The notes: generated by a model from the letters alone, not told the origin. 64,000 nt of DNA from Virgibacillus senegalensis (GCF_000821245.2 NZ_LN611424.1:388065-452064), one strand, 5' to 3'; shown: positions 17,963 through 26,999, counted from the stretch's first letter. A program made the numbers and translations.

Positions 17963-17997
17963 GGTCTTTACCGGGACACGGTGGAGGCCGTTTTTTA
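17963..17997 (+). terminator. Second terminator-like hairpin behind the riboswitch
   Basis: GGTCTTTACC (17963-17972) can pair with GGTGGAGGCC (17980-17989), using three G-U pairs, followed by G and TTTTTT. CTTTACC inside it can also pair with GGTAAAG (17944-17950) of the first terminator, so the two structures compete. Confidence 0.6.
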
Positions 17998-18036
17998 TTT
18001 GGCCAATAAGCAAACATAGGAGGAGCTGTTTTAACA

Positions 18037-18804
18037 TTGGATATTCAATTATTGATTGAATATGGTTGGGTACTTATTGTATTAGTAGGATTGGAAGGTA
18101 TTTTAGCAGCAGATAATGCGCTTGTCCTGGCCATCATGGTCCGGCATTTGCCGGAGGAGCAACGGAAAAAGGCGTTGTTTTACGGTTTGGCCGGCGCTTT
18201 CGTCCTTCGCTTTGGTTCACTGTTTATCATTTCGTTCCTGGTAGACGTATGGCAAGTACAAGCGATCGGCGCTGCTTACTTGTTATTTATTTCCATCAAG
18301 CATTTATATGATAAGTTATCAAAGCGGGGAAACGAAGAGGAGGAAGTGGAAGCAGAGACCAAAGGAAGCGGTTTTTGGACTACCGTTCTAAAGGTGGAAA
18401 TCGCCGATCTGGCTTTCGCAGTAGACTCGATTCTGGCAGCGGTGGCATTAGCTGTAGCACTGCCTTCTACCGGACTGCCTAATATCGGAAGTCTGGATGG
18501 AGCTCAGTTTGCGGTCGTATTCGCTGGTGGAATGATTGGATTGATTATCATGCGGTTTGCCGCTAATTTATTTGTCAAACTCCTACATGACCGTCCAGGT
18601 TTGGAAATCGCCGCATTTGTGATTGTCGGTTGGGTGGGTGTAAAGCTGTTGGTTACTGTGCTTGCGCATGAAGCTATCCACATCCTGCCACATGACTTTG
18701 CCCACTCTACAGCCTGGAAATTGATATTTTATGGCGTGCTTGTAGTCATTGCTTTGGCTGGCTGGTTTTTATCCAGCAACAAGAATACTGAAAAGCAGGC
18801 ATAA
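18037..18804 (+). CDS. TerC family membrane protein, probable manganese exporter (YkoY/MeeY type)
   Basis: A 255-residue integral membrane protein with seven or eight hydrophobic segments and the two TerC signatures: EGILAADNALVLAIM near the N-terminus and EIADLAFAVDSILAAVALA in the middle. The paired acidic residues in these helices are thought to bind metal. Family members under this riboswitch export Mn2+ and help load exported metalloenzymes. The start is TTG 18037, after AGGAGGAGC. Expression is predicted to rise with manganese through the upstream riboswitch. Confidence 0.88.
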   Translation: MDIQLLIEYGWVLIVLVGLEGILAADNALVLAIMVRHLPEEQRKKALFYGLAGAFVLRFGSLFIISFLVDVWQVQAIGAAYLLFISIKHLYDKLSKRGNEEEEVEAETKGSGFWTTVLKVEIADLAFAVDSILAAVALAVALPSTGLPNIGSLDGAQFAVVFAGGMIGLIIMRFAANLFVKLLHDRPGLEIAAFVIVGWVGVKLLVTVLAHEAIHILPHDFAHSTAWKLIFYGVLVVIALAGWFLSSNKNTEKQA

Positions 18805-18814
18805 ACAAGGTAGG

Positions 18815-18852
18815 AAAGACAGTTGTTTCTTGAAAGGACAGCTGTCTTTTTG
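18815..18852 (+). terminator. Terminator of the TerC gene
   Basis: AAGACAGTTGT pairs with ACAGCTGTCTT, followed by TTTTG. Confidence 0.7.
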
Positions 18853-18972
18853 ATTTGGATTTTTAACCTTTTCCGGGTGGATGCTATGCTATTTCGCAGG
18901 CATTTTATTTCCACTCCTTGTGTGCGGCGCATTACAATAAGGAAAGACTTAACGATAGAAAGGAAGATGGTT

Positions 18973-19422
18973 ATGGCAAAGCACTCTTTTCACTTGAAGG
19001 CGGACTGGCCGGGAGGAAGAAACACAGTCGGCCGTATTGAAGCGGGGAACCTGAAAACAGAGATATCGATTCCGCCCGAAATGGACGGCCCAGGAGTGGG
19101 CACCAACCCGGATGAAATGCTGCTGGGTGCTGCAGCGACTTGTTACATTATTACTCTTGGTGCTATGTTCGAGCGTGCAAGCCTGCCGGTCGAGAGCATG
19201 GACTTACATTCAGAAGGAATCGTTGACGTGACAAACGGGGTATTTACTTATCAAAAGATCATCCATCGTCCTACCGTTGTCCTGAAGGAGGGCAGCTCGG
19301 AAACTGACTTAGCCAAAGCCAAAAAATTAGTGGAGAAAGCGGAGCAGTCTTGTATGATTTCCCGAGCCGTCATGGGAAACGTGGAACTGTCACTGGAACC
19401 GGATGTGTCCATCATTGCTTAA
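18973..19422 (+). CDS. OsmC family protein
   Basis: A 149-residue small cytosolic protein of the OsmC/Ohr superfamily, which reduce organic hydroperoxides. Two family cysteines are visible: one in LLGAAATCYIITLGAMFERA and one in AEQSCMISRAVMGNV. ATG 18973 is chosen because GGAAG lies at proper distance; ATG 18967 is too close to it and an upstream extension is hydrophobic and lacks a ribosome site. The precise substrate is unknown; OsmC members are often general-stress or osmotic-stress proteins. Confidence 0.88.
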   Translation: MAKHSFHLKADWPGGRNTVGRIEAGNLKTEISIPPEMDGPGVGTNPDEMLLGAAATCYIITLGAMFERASLPVESMDLHSEGIVDVTNGVFTYQKIIHRPTVVLKEGSSETDLAKAKKLVEKAEQSCMISRAVMGNVELSLEPDVSIIA

Positions 19423-19625
19423 TGTTACAAAATAAAAAAGGTTCGTTGAATGGCTGTTCAAGCTTCTATGGGCTTGGACAGTTTTTTGGTCATTTTTTTA
19501 TACGTGCTACCCATGTCCTGCTTTATTCGTTCCAAATCGGGTCAAAACGACTTTTTTATTTATGGAATGGAATAGCCTGTTGCGATATTTGCAAAAGTTA
19601 CGGGTTTAAAACGAAATCATTCTTA

Positions 19626-19654
19626 TTTACAAAACGTAATCGTTACGATATAAT
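19626..19654 (+). promoter_or_regulatory. Promoter with embedded Zur-type operator
   Basis: TTTACA (19626-19631), 17 nt, TATAAT (19649-19654). The spacer contains the dyad ACGTAATCGTTACGA (19634-19648), close to the Bacillus Zur box TCGTAATnATTACGA. A repressor bound there would block RNA polymerase, so the zinc lipoprotein gene should be induced when zinc is scarce. Confidence 0.78.
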
Positions 19655-19695
19655 TCTTCCTGGTATCATTTCACTTTTGGGAGGGGAGTAAGACG

Positions 19696-20706
19696 ATGAA
19701 GAAAAAAATCATATACGGCATGTTGTTTTTCGTTCTGCTTCTGACAGGCTGTGGAACTTCTTCTGTTCAGCAGGAGGAAGATGGACAGGATAAACTGACG
19801 ATTTACACAACGCTATACCCACTGCAGGACTTTACCGAAAAAATTGGCGGGGAATACGTGGAAGTAGAATCTATCCTGCCGCCTGGAGCAGATGCCCACA
19901 CGTTTGAACCGACATCCAATACATTGGTCGATATTGCCGAGTCTGACGCCTTTATCTACATAGGCGCAGGAATGGAACAATATGCAGACACTATTGCTGA
20001 AGCAGTAAAAGAAGAGGATGTAGCCCTGTTCGAAGCAGTAGATGGCGTATCCTTGCTCGGTTCAAATCATGACCATCTCAGGGAAGAAGCCGAGGATGAG
20101 CATCATGAGCATGATGGAGAAGAGGAAGCTGCCCATGAACGGGAAGAAGAGAAAGGACAAGAGGAATCCCACCACGAGCATGGGGATTTTGATCCTCATA
20201 TCTGGCTCGATCCAATTCGCTCGATTGGATTGGCTGAAAATATAAAAAACAACCTGGTGGAACTAATGCCGGAACACCAGCAAGCATTTGAGGATAACTT
20301 TGCAGACTTGGAAGAAAGGCTCCGCGATTTAGACCAATCCTTCCATGAGACGGTGGAAAACGGGGAGAAACCGGAGATATTGGTTTCGCACGCTGCTTTT
20401 GGTTATTGGGAAGATGCATACGGACTAGAACAGATTGCTGTCTCCGGGTTATCGACTTCTCAGGAGCCGTCTCAAAAACAATTGGAATCCATAATCGAAG
20501 AGTCAAAAGAACATGACTTGCATTACATTCTCTTCGAGCAAAATGTAACACCACGAGTAGCGGAAGTCGTCCAAAAGGAAATAGGGGCAGAAGCACTGCG
20601 AATCCACAATTTATCTGTGTTGACGGAAGAAGACGTGGAAAATCAAGAAGATTATTTCAGTTTGATGGAAAACAACCTGGAAACGATAAAAACTGCCATA
20701 CAATAA
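19696..20706 (+). CDS. Zinc ABC transporter substrate-binding lipoprotein (ZnuA/AdcA type)
   Basis: A 336-residue lipoprotein; the signal sequence ends LTGC, cysteine 19. It has the cluster A-1 metal-binding fold: TTLYPLQDFTEKIGG, PPGADAHTFEP (metal histidine), a histidine- and glutamate-rich loop at about residues 118-162, DPHIWLDP and SHAAFGYW, and a final FEQNVTPRVAEVV. The His-rich loop is typical of zinc rather than manganese binding. A Zur-like operator controls it. No permease or ATPase gene is adjacent, so it must work with a znuBC-type pair elsewhere. Confidence 0.9.
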   Translation: MKKKIIYGMLFFVLLLTGCGTSSVQQEEDGQDKLTIYTTLYPLQDFTEKIGGEYVEVESILPPGADAHTFEPTSNTLVDIAESDAFIYIGAGMEQYADTIAEAVKEEDVALFEAVDGVSLLGSNHDHLREEAEDEHHEHDGEEEAAHEREEEKGQEESHHEHGDFDPHIWLDPIRSIGLAENIKNNLVELMPEHQQAFEDNFADLEERLRDLDQSFHETVENGEKPEILVSHAAFGYWEDAYGLEQIAVSGLSTSQEPSQKQLESIIEESKEHDLHYILFEQNVTPRVAEVVQKEIGAEALRIHNLSVLTEEDVENQEDYFSLMENNLETIKTAIQ

Positions 20707-20719
20707 CTTTTTTATCCGT

Positions 20720-20755
20720 AAAAGCCTGCCATTACTCACGAATGCCAGGCTTTTT
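20720..20755 (+). terminator. Terminator of the zinc lipoprotein gene
   Basis: AAAAGCCTG.CATT pairs with AATG.CAGGCTTTTT around loop ACTCACG. Confidence 0.8.
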
Positions 20756-21076
20756 CGCTTTTATTGTCCTTTTACCAAAATTTATATATCGTGATACGTA
20801 CCCATATTGGTTGGGAAAACGCGAACACCGAACAACCTTATCCGGAATGCACAGGGGGAATATACCATCCCTTTTCATTCAGGGATAGTTCTTCTGCATG
20901 GTCCGAGCTTGATATTTGTGTATGTACTATCTCCTGCATATGTGAAGGCAAATTACCTCTACAAGCCGCTAGGAACAATCATCTCACCGAAAGCGATTGA
21001 ATTTTTCCAATTATCTACTATCTTTGCTTCGAGATTTATGAAATAATGGTAGAAAAACCGAAGGGAAGTTTTACGG
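20756..21076. other. Intergenic region before the second aminopeptidase
   Basis: No gene seen. The last 60 nt contain ATGAAATAATGG (21039-21050), resembling the -10 region upstream of the first M29 aminopeptidase. Confidence 0.35.
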
Positions 21077-22318
21077 ATGGTGAATCATGCAGACGCAATG
21101 AAAAGGTATGCCAAATTGGTGATTGAGACAGGCGTCAATCTGCAGGAAGGACAAGGCTTGATCATCAATTCCCCTGTAGAAGCTGCTGAATTTACAAGGA
21201 TGGTTGTAAAAGAAGCGTATCAAGCAGGTGCTAAAAATGTCCATATCGAATGGAATGACGAAACACTTACCTACTTGAAAATGAAAAATGCTCCGATGGA
21301 AGTGCTGGAAAATTATCCAAAATGGAAAGCCCAGGGGCTGGAGGAAATGGTCAAGGACGGATATGCCCTGCTTACCATGTATGGAGAAAATCCAGATTTG
21401 TTAAAAGATATCGACGGGAAACGGATAGCAGCGATTAATAAGGCAGGCGGAGAGGCGCTCAGCACTTATCGCGATTATATTATGAATGATAAGGTATGTT
21501 GGTCCCTTGTTGGATACCCGACCGTATCCTGGTCGAAAAAAGTTTTTCCGGAATTACCTGCGGAAGAAGCGCAGGCAACGTTATGGGAGAAGATTTTCAG
21601 TATTACCCGGGTGGACCAAGATGATCCGGCCAAGGCTTGGGCCGACCATAATGAAACCTTGCGTCAAGCACGTGAGTATTTGAATGGTAAACAATACAAA
21701 CAGCTTATCTATCGGGCGGAAGGAACAGATTTGACCATCGACCTTCCCGAAAATCACATTTGGCATGGAGGATCGGGAGTGTCTGCAGGAGGCATTGTAT
21801 TCAATCCTAACATGCCTACCGAGGAAGTTTTCACCATGCCGCACAAGTACGGGGTGAACGGAACCGTTAAAAGCACCAAACCATTGAGCTACAGCGGCAA
21901 TTTGATCGAGAATTTCTCTTTGACCTTTGAAGATGGAAAGGTCGTTTCGTTTTCTGCAGAAAAAGGGGAAGAAACCTTGCAACGTTTACTCGATACCGAT
22001 GAAGGTTCTCGCCGATTGGGAGAAGTGGCATTGGTTCCTCATGAATCGCCGATTTCCCAGTCCAAGATCATTTTTTTCAACACGCTGTTTGATGAAAACG
22101 CATCATGCCACTTGGCGCTGGGCAAAGCATATCCAACCAATATTGAAAACGGCCCGGAAATGGATAAGCAGCAACTGGACGAGCATGGGGTCAACGATAG
22201 TCTCAATCATGAAGATTTCATGATGGGTTCAGCTGAGCTTGACATTGACGGGGTTAAAAAGGACGGCAGTATCGAACCGATATTCCGTAATGGCAGCTGG
22301 GCTATTTCGTTCTCATAA
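21077..22318 (+). CDS. Aminopeptidase, M29 family (AmpS/PepS type), second paralogue
   Basis: A 413-residue enzyme of the same length as the gene at 1202 and roughly two-thirds identical by eye. The M29 metal-site regions are all kept: TEEVFTMPHKYG, VPHESPISQSKI, ENASCHLALGKAYPT and NHEDFMMGSAELDIDG. Starts at ATG after AAGGGAAG. Stand-alone transcription unit, convergent with ligD. Two near-copies within 20 kb suggest a duplication within the lineage; whether they differ in specificity is not visible. Confidence 0.93.
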   Translation: MVNHADAMKRYAKLVIETGVNLQEGQGLIINSPVEAAEFTRMVVKEAYQAGAKNVHIEWNDETLTYLKMKNAPMEVLENYPKWKAQGLEEMVKDGYALLTMYGENPDLLKDIDGKRIAAINKAGGEALSTYRDYIMNDKVCWSLVGYPTVSWSKKVFPELPAEEAQATLWEKIFSITRVDQDDPAKAWADHNETLRQAREYLNGKQYKQLIYRAEGTDLTIDLPENHIWHGGSGVSAGGIVFNPNMPTEEVFTMPHKYGVNGTVKSTKPLSYSGNLIENFSLTFEDGKVVSFSAEKGEETLQRLLDTDEGSRRLGEVALVPHESPISQSKIIFFNTLFDENASCHLALGKAYPTNIENGPEMDKQQLDEHGVNDSLNHEDFMMGSAELDIDGVKKDGSIEPIFRNGSWAISFS

Positions 22319-22325
22319 CAGGTAC

Positions 22326-24149
22326 TTAATTGCTGTTTTTAATAAATTGTATTAACAGTTCAAGCTTTTGGCTGTCTCGAGCCTGGTCATACCCGGCAAA
22401 GGGGCAGCCTTTTGCTTGTACTCGTTCTATCGTGTTTTCCAATGTGAAGTGGGCTGGAGACAGTCGCTCGGTTACTTCCTCCCAAAATAATGGTGCGGAT
22501 ACCGTTGCTAAATCGTTTTTTCGCGGTGAATAAGGAGCAATCAACGTCTTATCTCTTCCATGCTGTACATAATCTACATAAAGCTTGTTACCGCGATTCT
22601 TTTTCAGACGTTCGATTGTGAACAAATCACTATGCTGTTTGACCAGAAGCATAGCAAGCGCTTGTGTAAATGTGGCAGTATCCTGATAGGTAAGACTGTT
22701 TTCCGGAATAGGGACATAAACTTGAATGCCTTTATTGCCCGAGGTTTTTACAAACGATAATAGCTGGAGCTGATCAAGCATCTTCTTTAACAGCTGTGCT
22801 GCAAAGACAGCAAGTCGAAACTCCTTGATCGATGGAGGGTCTAAATCAAAAACAATTTCAATGGGGTCAGTCCCTCTCATATACTGAAATGGTACGTGAT
22901 ATTCCAGTGCGCCGTGGTTTCCCAGCCAAACAAGTCCTTCTTCGGTACCGCAATGGAGCAGGATGTCCTCGCCGCTTTTGGAGCCTGCCAGGAAATCTGG
23001 TGCATAATCGGGTAAATGCTTTTGAAAGAAGGATTCGCCATCGACGCCTTCCGGACACCTGATCACCGTCAACGCTTTGTTTTTTAAAAATGGCAGCATA
23101 TATGGGCTAATTTCCCGCAAGTAATGTACCAAGTCACCTTTCACTAGCTTTTTTTCAGGATAAAATATCTTTTCCTGATTGCTTAAAGAAATAGTCGGAG
23201 GCAGCATAGCCAAGCTTTGTTTTGCCTGGCGCCATGTACACTGGTCGGGCTGCAAATCTACACGGAAGCCTCGGAAAACGGGTTCCCGCAGCTCCCCGTC
23301 TTGAATGTCAAGGCAATTGATGTCCACACAGATGGCTGGAGGCAGCTTAATATCGCTTTTCTGTTTTTCCCCCTTGGACTGAACCAGTTGTTTTAACATC
23401 GCTAATGATTCTCCTTCAAGCCCATGCTTGAATTTTCCGATTGATACAAGTACCCCGTCACGATAAATTCCTAGATTAAAATACCCGTTGGAAGGGGAGT
23501 AACCGGTAATAATACAGCTAACTACTCGCCAGTTTTTTACTTTAAGCCAGTCCCGGTGATTCTTTCCCGTGGCATAACGACTGTCCCTTCGTTTTGTGAC
23601 CATGCCCTCTCCTCTATGTTCTTCGATTTTCTTCCAAAGGACTGTCCAGTCATGATAGCCCTTGATGTAACCAAGCCGTTTATCCCAGTCAATCGGCCGT
23701 TTGATTTCCAACTGCGTAAACAAATGAGATAGTTGTTCTTTACGCTCGTAATACTTCCATCCACTTAAATCCTTTCCTGCAAGAGACAGAAGGTCAAAAC
23801 AAAGCAAGTGGGCCGGTCGGGCTTTTGCTGCTTTTTCTATTTTTTCTACGGTCTTAAAGCGGCCGCGCTGCTGGATTTGCTGGAAATTCGCCTGATACAG
23901 CGTGTTGAGAATCACAATTTCTCCGTCCAGAGACAACGGAAGGAGGTCTGCTATTTGCGGCTGCTTCTCCCGGCAAAATGCCAGGATTTCTGGGAAATTA
24001 CTGCTTAAATCCTTTCCATTTCGGCTGATCAAGTTTATGCTGTCTTTTTTCCAGTGAAGAACCGCCCGAAATCCATCATATTTGGTTTCAAACACCCATT
24101 CTTTCCCTTCTGGAATCGAATCGTTGGCAATTGGCTGCATCAGCTTCAT
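22326..24149 (-). CDS. ligD: NHEJ DNA ligase LigD (ligase-polymerase fusion)
   Basis: A 607-residue enzyme that seals double-strand breaks with Ku. The N-terminal ATP-dependent ligase has the adenylated lysine in ETKYDGF (Lys23), LDGEIV, and the GMVTKRRDSRYATGK motif, then an OB-fold. From about residue 330 a primase-type polymerase domain follows: RCPEGVDGESFFQKHLP, the catalytic acidic pair in FDLDPP, and SGNKGIQVYVPI. The nuclease module of some LigD proteins is absent, as in Bacillus. ATG at 24149, divergent from ku. In B. subtilis this pair acts in spores. Confidence 0.93.
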   Translation of the reverse strand: MKLMQPIANDSIPEGKEWVFETKYDGFRAVLHWKKDSINLISRNGKDLSSNFPEILAFCREKQPQIADLLPLSLDGEIVILNTLYQANFQQIQQRGRFKTVEKIEKAAKARPAHLLCFDLLSLAGKDLSGWKYYERKEQLSHLFTQLEIKRPIDWDKRLGYIKGYHDWTVLWKKIEEHRGEGMVTKRRDSRYATGKNHRDWLKVKNWRVVSCIITGYSPSNGYFNLGIYRDGVLVSIGKFKHGLEGESLAMLKQLVQSKGEKQKSDIKLPPAICVDINCLDIQDGELREPVFRGFRVDLQPDQCTWRQAKQSLAMLPPTISLSNQEKIFYPEKKLVKGDLVHYLREISPYMLPFLKNKALTVIRCPEGVDGESFFQKHLPDYAPDFLAGSKSGEDILLHCGTEEGLVWLGNHGALEYHVPFQYMRGTDPIEIVFDLDPPSIKEFRLAVFAAQLLKKMLDQLQLLSFVKTSGNKGIQVYVPIPENSLTYQDTATFTQALAMLLVKQHSDLFTIERLKKNRGNKLYVDYVQHGRDKTLIAPYSPRKNDLATVSAPLFWEEVTERLSPAHFTLENTIERVQAKGCPFAGYDQARDSQKLELLIQFIKNSN

Positions 24150-24297
24150 CGTTGTAATCTTCCTTTGTCCAGTAATGTTATGGTAAATAGTATTTTCCTT
24201 TTCCCTATGTACTTAGTCATAAATACCGCTCGTTTCGACAAAATAAAAGTACGTCTTCAAACTAAAGATGGTGGAAGGAAAGAAAGGAGGAATGAGC

Positions 24298-25143
24298 ATG
24301 CATACTATGTGGAAAGGAACGATCAGCTTCGGATTGGTCAATATACCGGTAAAGCTGCATGCCGCTACGGAAAACAAAGATGTCAAATTACGCCAGCTGC
24401 ATAAGGAGTGCCAGTCACCGATTAGATATCAAAAGGTATGTCCGATATGTGAAAGGGAAGTCGAATCGGAGGAAATCGTCAAAGCCTTCGAATATGCCAA
24501 AAACAAATTTGTTGTCCTGACCGACGAGGAAATGGCAGAACTTCAAGACGAGCACACAGATAAAGCGGTTGAAATCGTGGATTTTGTTAAGCTGGAAGAA
24601 ATCGATCCGATTTATTTTGAAAAAAGCTACTATTTATCGCCGAATGAAGGAGGCGGGAAAGCCTATACGTTATTAAGACAGGCGTTGGCAGATAGTGAAA
24701 AAATCGGTGTGGCCAAGATGGTCATCCGTTCCAAGGAACAATTGGCAGCTATTAGGGTTTATGAGAACACACTCGTCGTGGAAACAATCCATTATCCAGA
24801 TGAAGTAAGAGACGTGAAAGAAGTTCCAAACGTTCCTGAGGCTGCCGAAGCCGATCCAAAAGAACTCGATACAGCAAAAATGCTGATCGATCAGTTGACT
24901 ACTAAATTCGATCCGGAAAAATACAAAGATAATTACCGGACAGCCTTGCTGGACTTAATCGAAGAAAAGAAAAATGCAGATGAAACTGCAACAGCCAAGG
25001 ATAAACCGGCCCCTGACAACGTCCATAACTTGATGGAAGCACTCGAAGCCTCACTGGACAGAGCCAAGAACGATAAACCAGCCGCAAAGAAAAAAACCAC
25101 CACCCCGAAAAAGCCAAAGAAGAAAATGAAGAAAAATGCATAG
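24298..25143 (+). CDS. ku: Non-homologous end-joining protein Ku
   Basis: A 281-residue DNA-end-binding homodimer that recruits LigD. The N-terminus MHTMWKGTISFGLVNIPVKL is diagnostic. CQSPIRYQKVCPICEREVE carries a CxxC pair. The tail from about residue 250 is very rich in lysine and alanine, as in Ku proteins that slide on DNA. ATG 24298 lies seven bases after AAAGGAGG; ATG 24292 overlaps the ribosome site and is rejected. It is divergent from ligD across a 148-nt gap that should hold both promoters. Confidence 0.95.
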   Translation: MHTMWKGTISFGLVNIPVKLHAATENKDVKLRQLHKECQSPIRYQKVCPICEREVESEEIVKAFEYAKNKFVVLTDEEMAELQDEHTDKAVEIVDFVKLEEIDPIYFEKSYYLSPNEGGGKAYTLLRQALADSEKIGVAKMVIRSKEQLAAIRVYENTLVVETIHYPDEVRDVKEVPNVPEAAEADPKELDTAKMLIDQLTTKFDPEKYKDNYRTALLDLIEEKKNADETATAKDKPAPDNVHNLMEALEASLDRAKNDKPAAKKKTTTPKKPKKKMKKNA

Positions 25144-25156
25144 GAGGGTCAGTCCC

Positions 25157-25192
25157 CTACCCTGTTACTACTGTAACAGGGTAAAGTTTTTT
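25157..25192 (+). terminator. Terminator of ku
   Basis: ACCCTGTTAC pairs perfectly with GTAACAGGGT (25159-25182), then AAAG and TTTTTT. Confidence 0.85.
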
Positions 25193-25347
25193 ACTGGAGA
25201 TGTCGGTTTTTTACAAACTATTTAAGATACATAACAATTTGATAACAACCTATTTAAATTGTTCATTGGGCAGCGAAAGTTTGTTTAGAATGGGTATTAA
25301 ATAAACAGAAACCATTTCGAAGATGAATTTTCGCGGAGGAATGCGCA

Positions 25348-26349
25348 ATGAAGAGAGAAGCTTTTTTTGACAATGCCAAGTTCCTGCTGATTTTCCTGGT
25401 TGTTTTCGGCCACTTGATCCAACCGTTAAAAACCGATTCGGCAGCAATCAATATATTGTATCATTGGATCTATCTATTTCACATGCCGGCATTTATCCTG
25501 CTATCAGGCTTTTTTGCCAAAGGTTCGGGAAGTAAAGGTTATATCGCCAAGCTTTCGAAAAAACTGTTGCTTCCCTATATGATTTTCCAAGTTTTCTATA
25601 CCATTTACTACTTCTTTATCGGAAAAGGCGACTGGATGACAGCTCCTTTTTATCCACACTGGTCGCTGTGGTTCTTATTCAGTTTGTTCTGCTGGCACCT
25701 GATGTTGATCGTATTCAGCAAATTGTCGATGTTCAAAGGGCTTACTGCAGCTGTAATGTTAGGACTGCTGGTCGGTTACTTCGATAACATCGGCCATTCA
25801 TTCAGTTTATCCAGAACATTCGTGTTTTTCCCGTTTTTCCTGCTCGGGTACTGGTTGACGAAGGAGCAAGTAATGTTGGTCAAAACCAAGCTGGTAAAAT
25901 CAGTGTCACTGGTCATTATGACTGCCGCGGTTTTGGTCATTAGTATTTTCCCTGACTTTTCGACAGACTGGCTACTCGGATCCAAGTCATACGCCGCTAT
26001 GGATGCGTCCACTTTAGGTGGGTTTTCCAGATTGGCAGTCTATGCTTCTGCGCTGATAATGACATTCAGCGTATTGGCTTGGGTACCGCGAGCCGCCGGA
26101 ATTTGGACAGAATTCGGAAAGCGGACATTGTATGTTTATTTGCTGCACGGATTTTTCATTCAATATATCCGCCAGGAAGACTTGCTGTTTTACAACCATC
26201 CGGTCGATATTATCGGCTTTGCAGCTGTTACGATGGCGATTGTTTTGTTACTGTCCAATAAAACCATGCTTACCATATGGCAGCCGTTCATTGAAGGGAA
26301 TGCATCCCTAATGAAGGAAAAATGGTTTACCAACCGAAAACATCGGTGA
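25348..26349 (+). CDS. Acyltransferase family membrane protein (fucose 4-O-acetylase-like)
   Basis: A 333-residue protein with about ten hydrophobic segments. The opening (DNAKFLLIFLVVFGH, then FHMPAFILLSGFFAKG) is the signature of acyltransferase-3 proteins, which transfer O-acetyl groups to cell-surface sugars. The histidine in VVFGH is the usual catalytic residue. HWSLWFLFSLFCWH is also typical. The closest style is the COG3594 fucose 4-O-acetylase-like group. The acceptor is unknown, and no capsule or teichoic acid genes are adjacent. ATG follows GGAGGAATGCGCA. Confidence 0.87.
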   Translation: MKREAFFDNAKFLLIFLVVFGHLIQPLKTDSAAINILYHWIYLFHMPAFILLSGFFAKGSGSKGYIAKLSKKLLLPYMIFQVFYTIYYFFIGKGDWMTAPFYPHWSLWFLFSLFCWHLMLIVFSKLSMFKGLTAAVMLGLLVGYFDNIGHSFSLSRTFVFFPFFLLGYWLTKEQVMLVKTKLVKSVSLVIMTAAVLVISIFPDFSTDWLLGSKSYAAMDASTLGGFSRLAVYASALIMTFSVLAWVPRAAGIWTEFGKRTLYVYLLHGFFIQYIRQEDLLFYNHPVDIIGFAAVTMAIVLLLSNKTMLTIWQPFIEGNASLMKEKWFTNRKHR

Positions 26350-26389
26350 TGAAATAGATAAATGGGGACAAAAGCATGTTCACCAAAGC

Positions 26390-26433
26390 AAAAACGAACG
26401 AATCCTAGACGCCAATGGATTCGTTCGTTTTTT
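26390..26433 (+). terminator. Terminator of the acyltransferase gene
   Basis: AAACGAACGAATCC pairs with GGATTCGTTCGTTT and is followed by a T-run. The sequence of the stem resembles that of the terminator at 27061-27096. Confidence 0.85.
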
Positions 26434-26500
26434 ATTTGTATGTTACTTAGATAGATTTCTTTTTATCCTGTTTTTTGATACGTGCTTCAAATCGCTACGA

Positions 26501-26610
26501 CAAGATACTACGCTTTCCTCGGGCACGGCTTCAACTTCCTCAGTAAGCAAAAGACGCTTACTTGTGGGATTTTCAGCTCGTGCTGTTCCCGTAGGAGTCT
26601 CCGTATCTTG
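26501..26610 (-). repeat. GC-rich dispersed repeat, copy R3
   Basis: Core CGCTTTCCTCGGGCACGGC ... CTGTTCCCGTAGGAGTCTCC in reverse orientation, bounded by perfect CAAGATAC (26501-26508) / GTATCTTG (26603-26610). An 8-bp direct repeat TCGCTACG lies outside at 26492-26499 and 26614-26621. It may be a target duplication or chance. Confidence 0.85.
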
Positions 26611-26887
26611 CCTTCGCTACGTTTTCGTGTTCTAATTTCTGCAGAGCAAGACTAGATGAATAGAACCGTATTCTTTTCTTCCATTGTCTGAGAGGTATCT
26701 AAACAATGACGAAGACGAAAAATCAACATATTGGCCCCTTTATTTTTCGGAATTTGGAGGGGGACCAACAGCACAAAAGGAAAAATAAGGACTCCTGGTT
26801 TGCTTGCAGATTGGCTTTCTACCATAACGGCAACAGATAGGGAAAACGGAATCCCATGAAAATTGAAAGTAGCTGCATTTAACGGAG

Positions 26888-26999
26888 GCAAGGTGCGCAG
26901 ACTCCAGCGGGATGAGCGCGAGCTGAAGATCCACTTGGGAAAGCGGTATTCTTTGCCAAGTTAGCTAAAGCCGTGCCCGCGGAAAGCGAAGTACCTTGC
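26888..26999 (+). repeat. GC-rich dispersed repeat, copy R4
   Basis: Core CAGACTCCAGCGGG ... GTGCCCGCGGAAAGCGAAG, bounded by perfect GCAAGGT (26888-26894) / ACCTTGC (26993-26999). With R3 it occupies the 780-nt gap between the acyltransferase and the YjiH gene; no coding sequence is seen there. Confidence 0.85.

Noticed and set aside
20078-20596. 172-codon minus-strand frame inside the zinc lipoprotein gene
   Set aside because: Antisense shadow caused by the His/Glu-rich codons of the real gene.
24150-24297. Sigma-G promoters in the ligD-ku divergent region
   Set aside because: CATAAATA is present, but no matching -35 element at proper spacing could be read with confidence.
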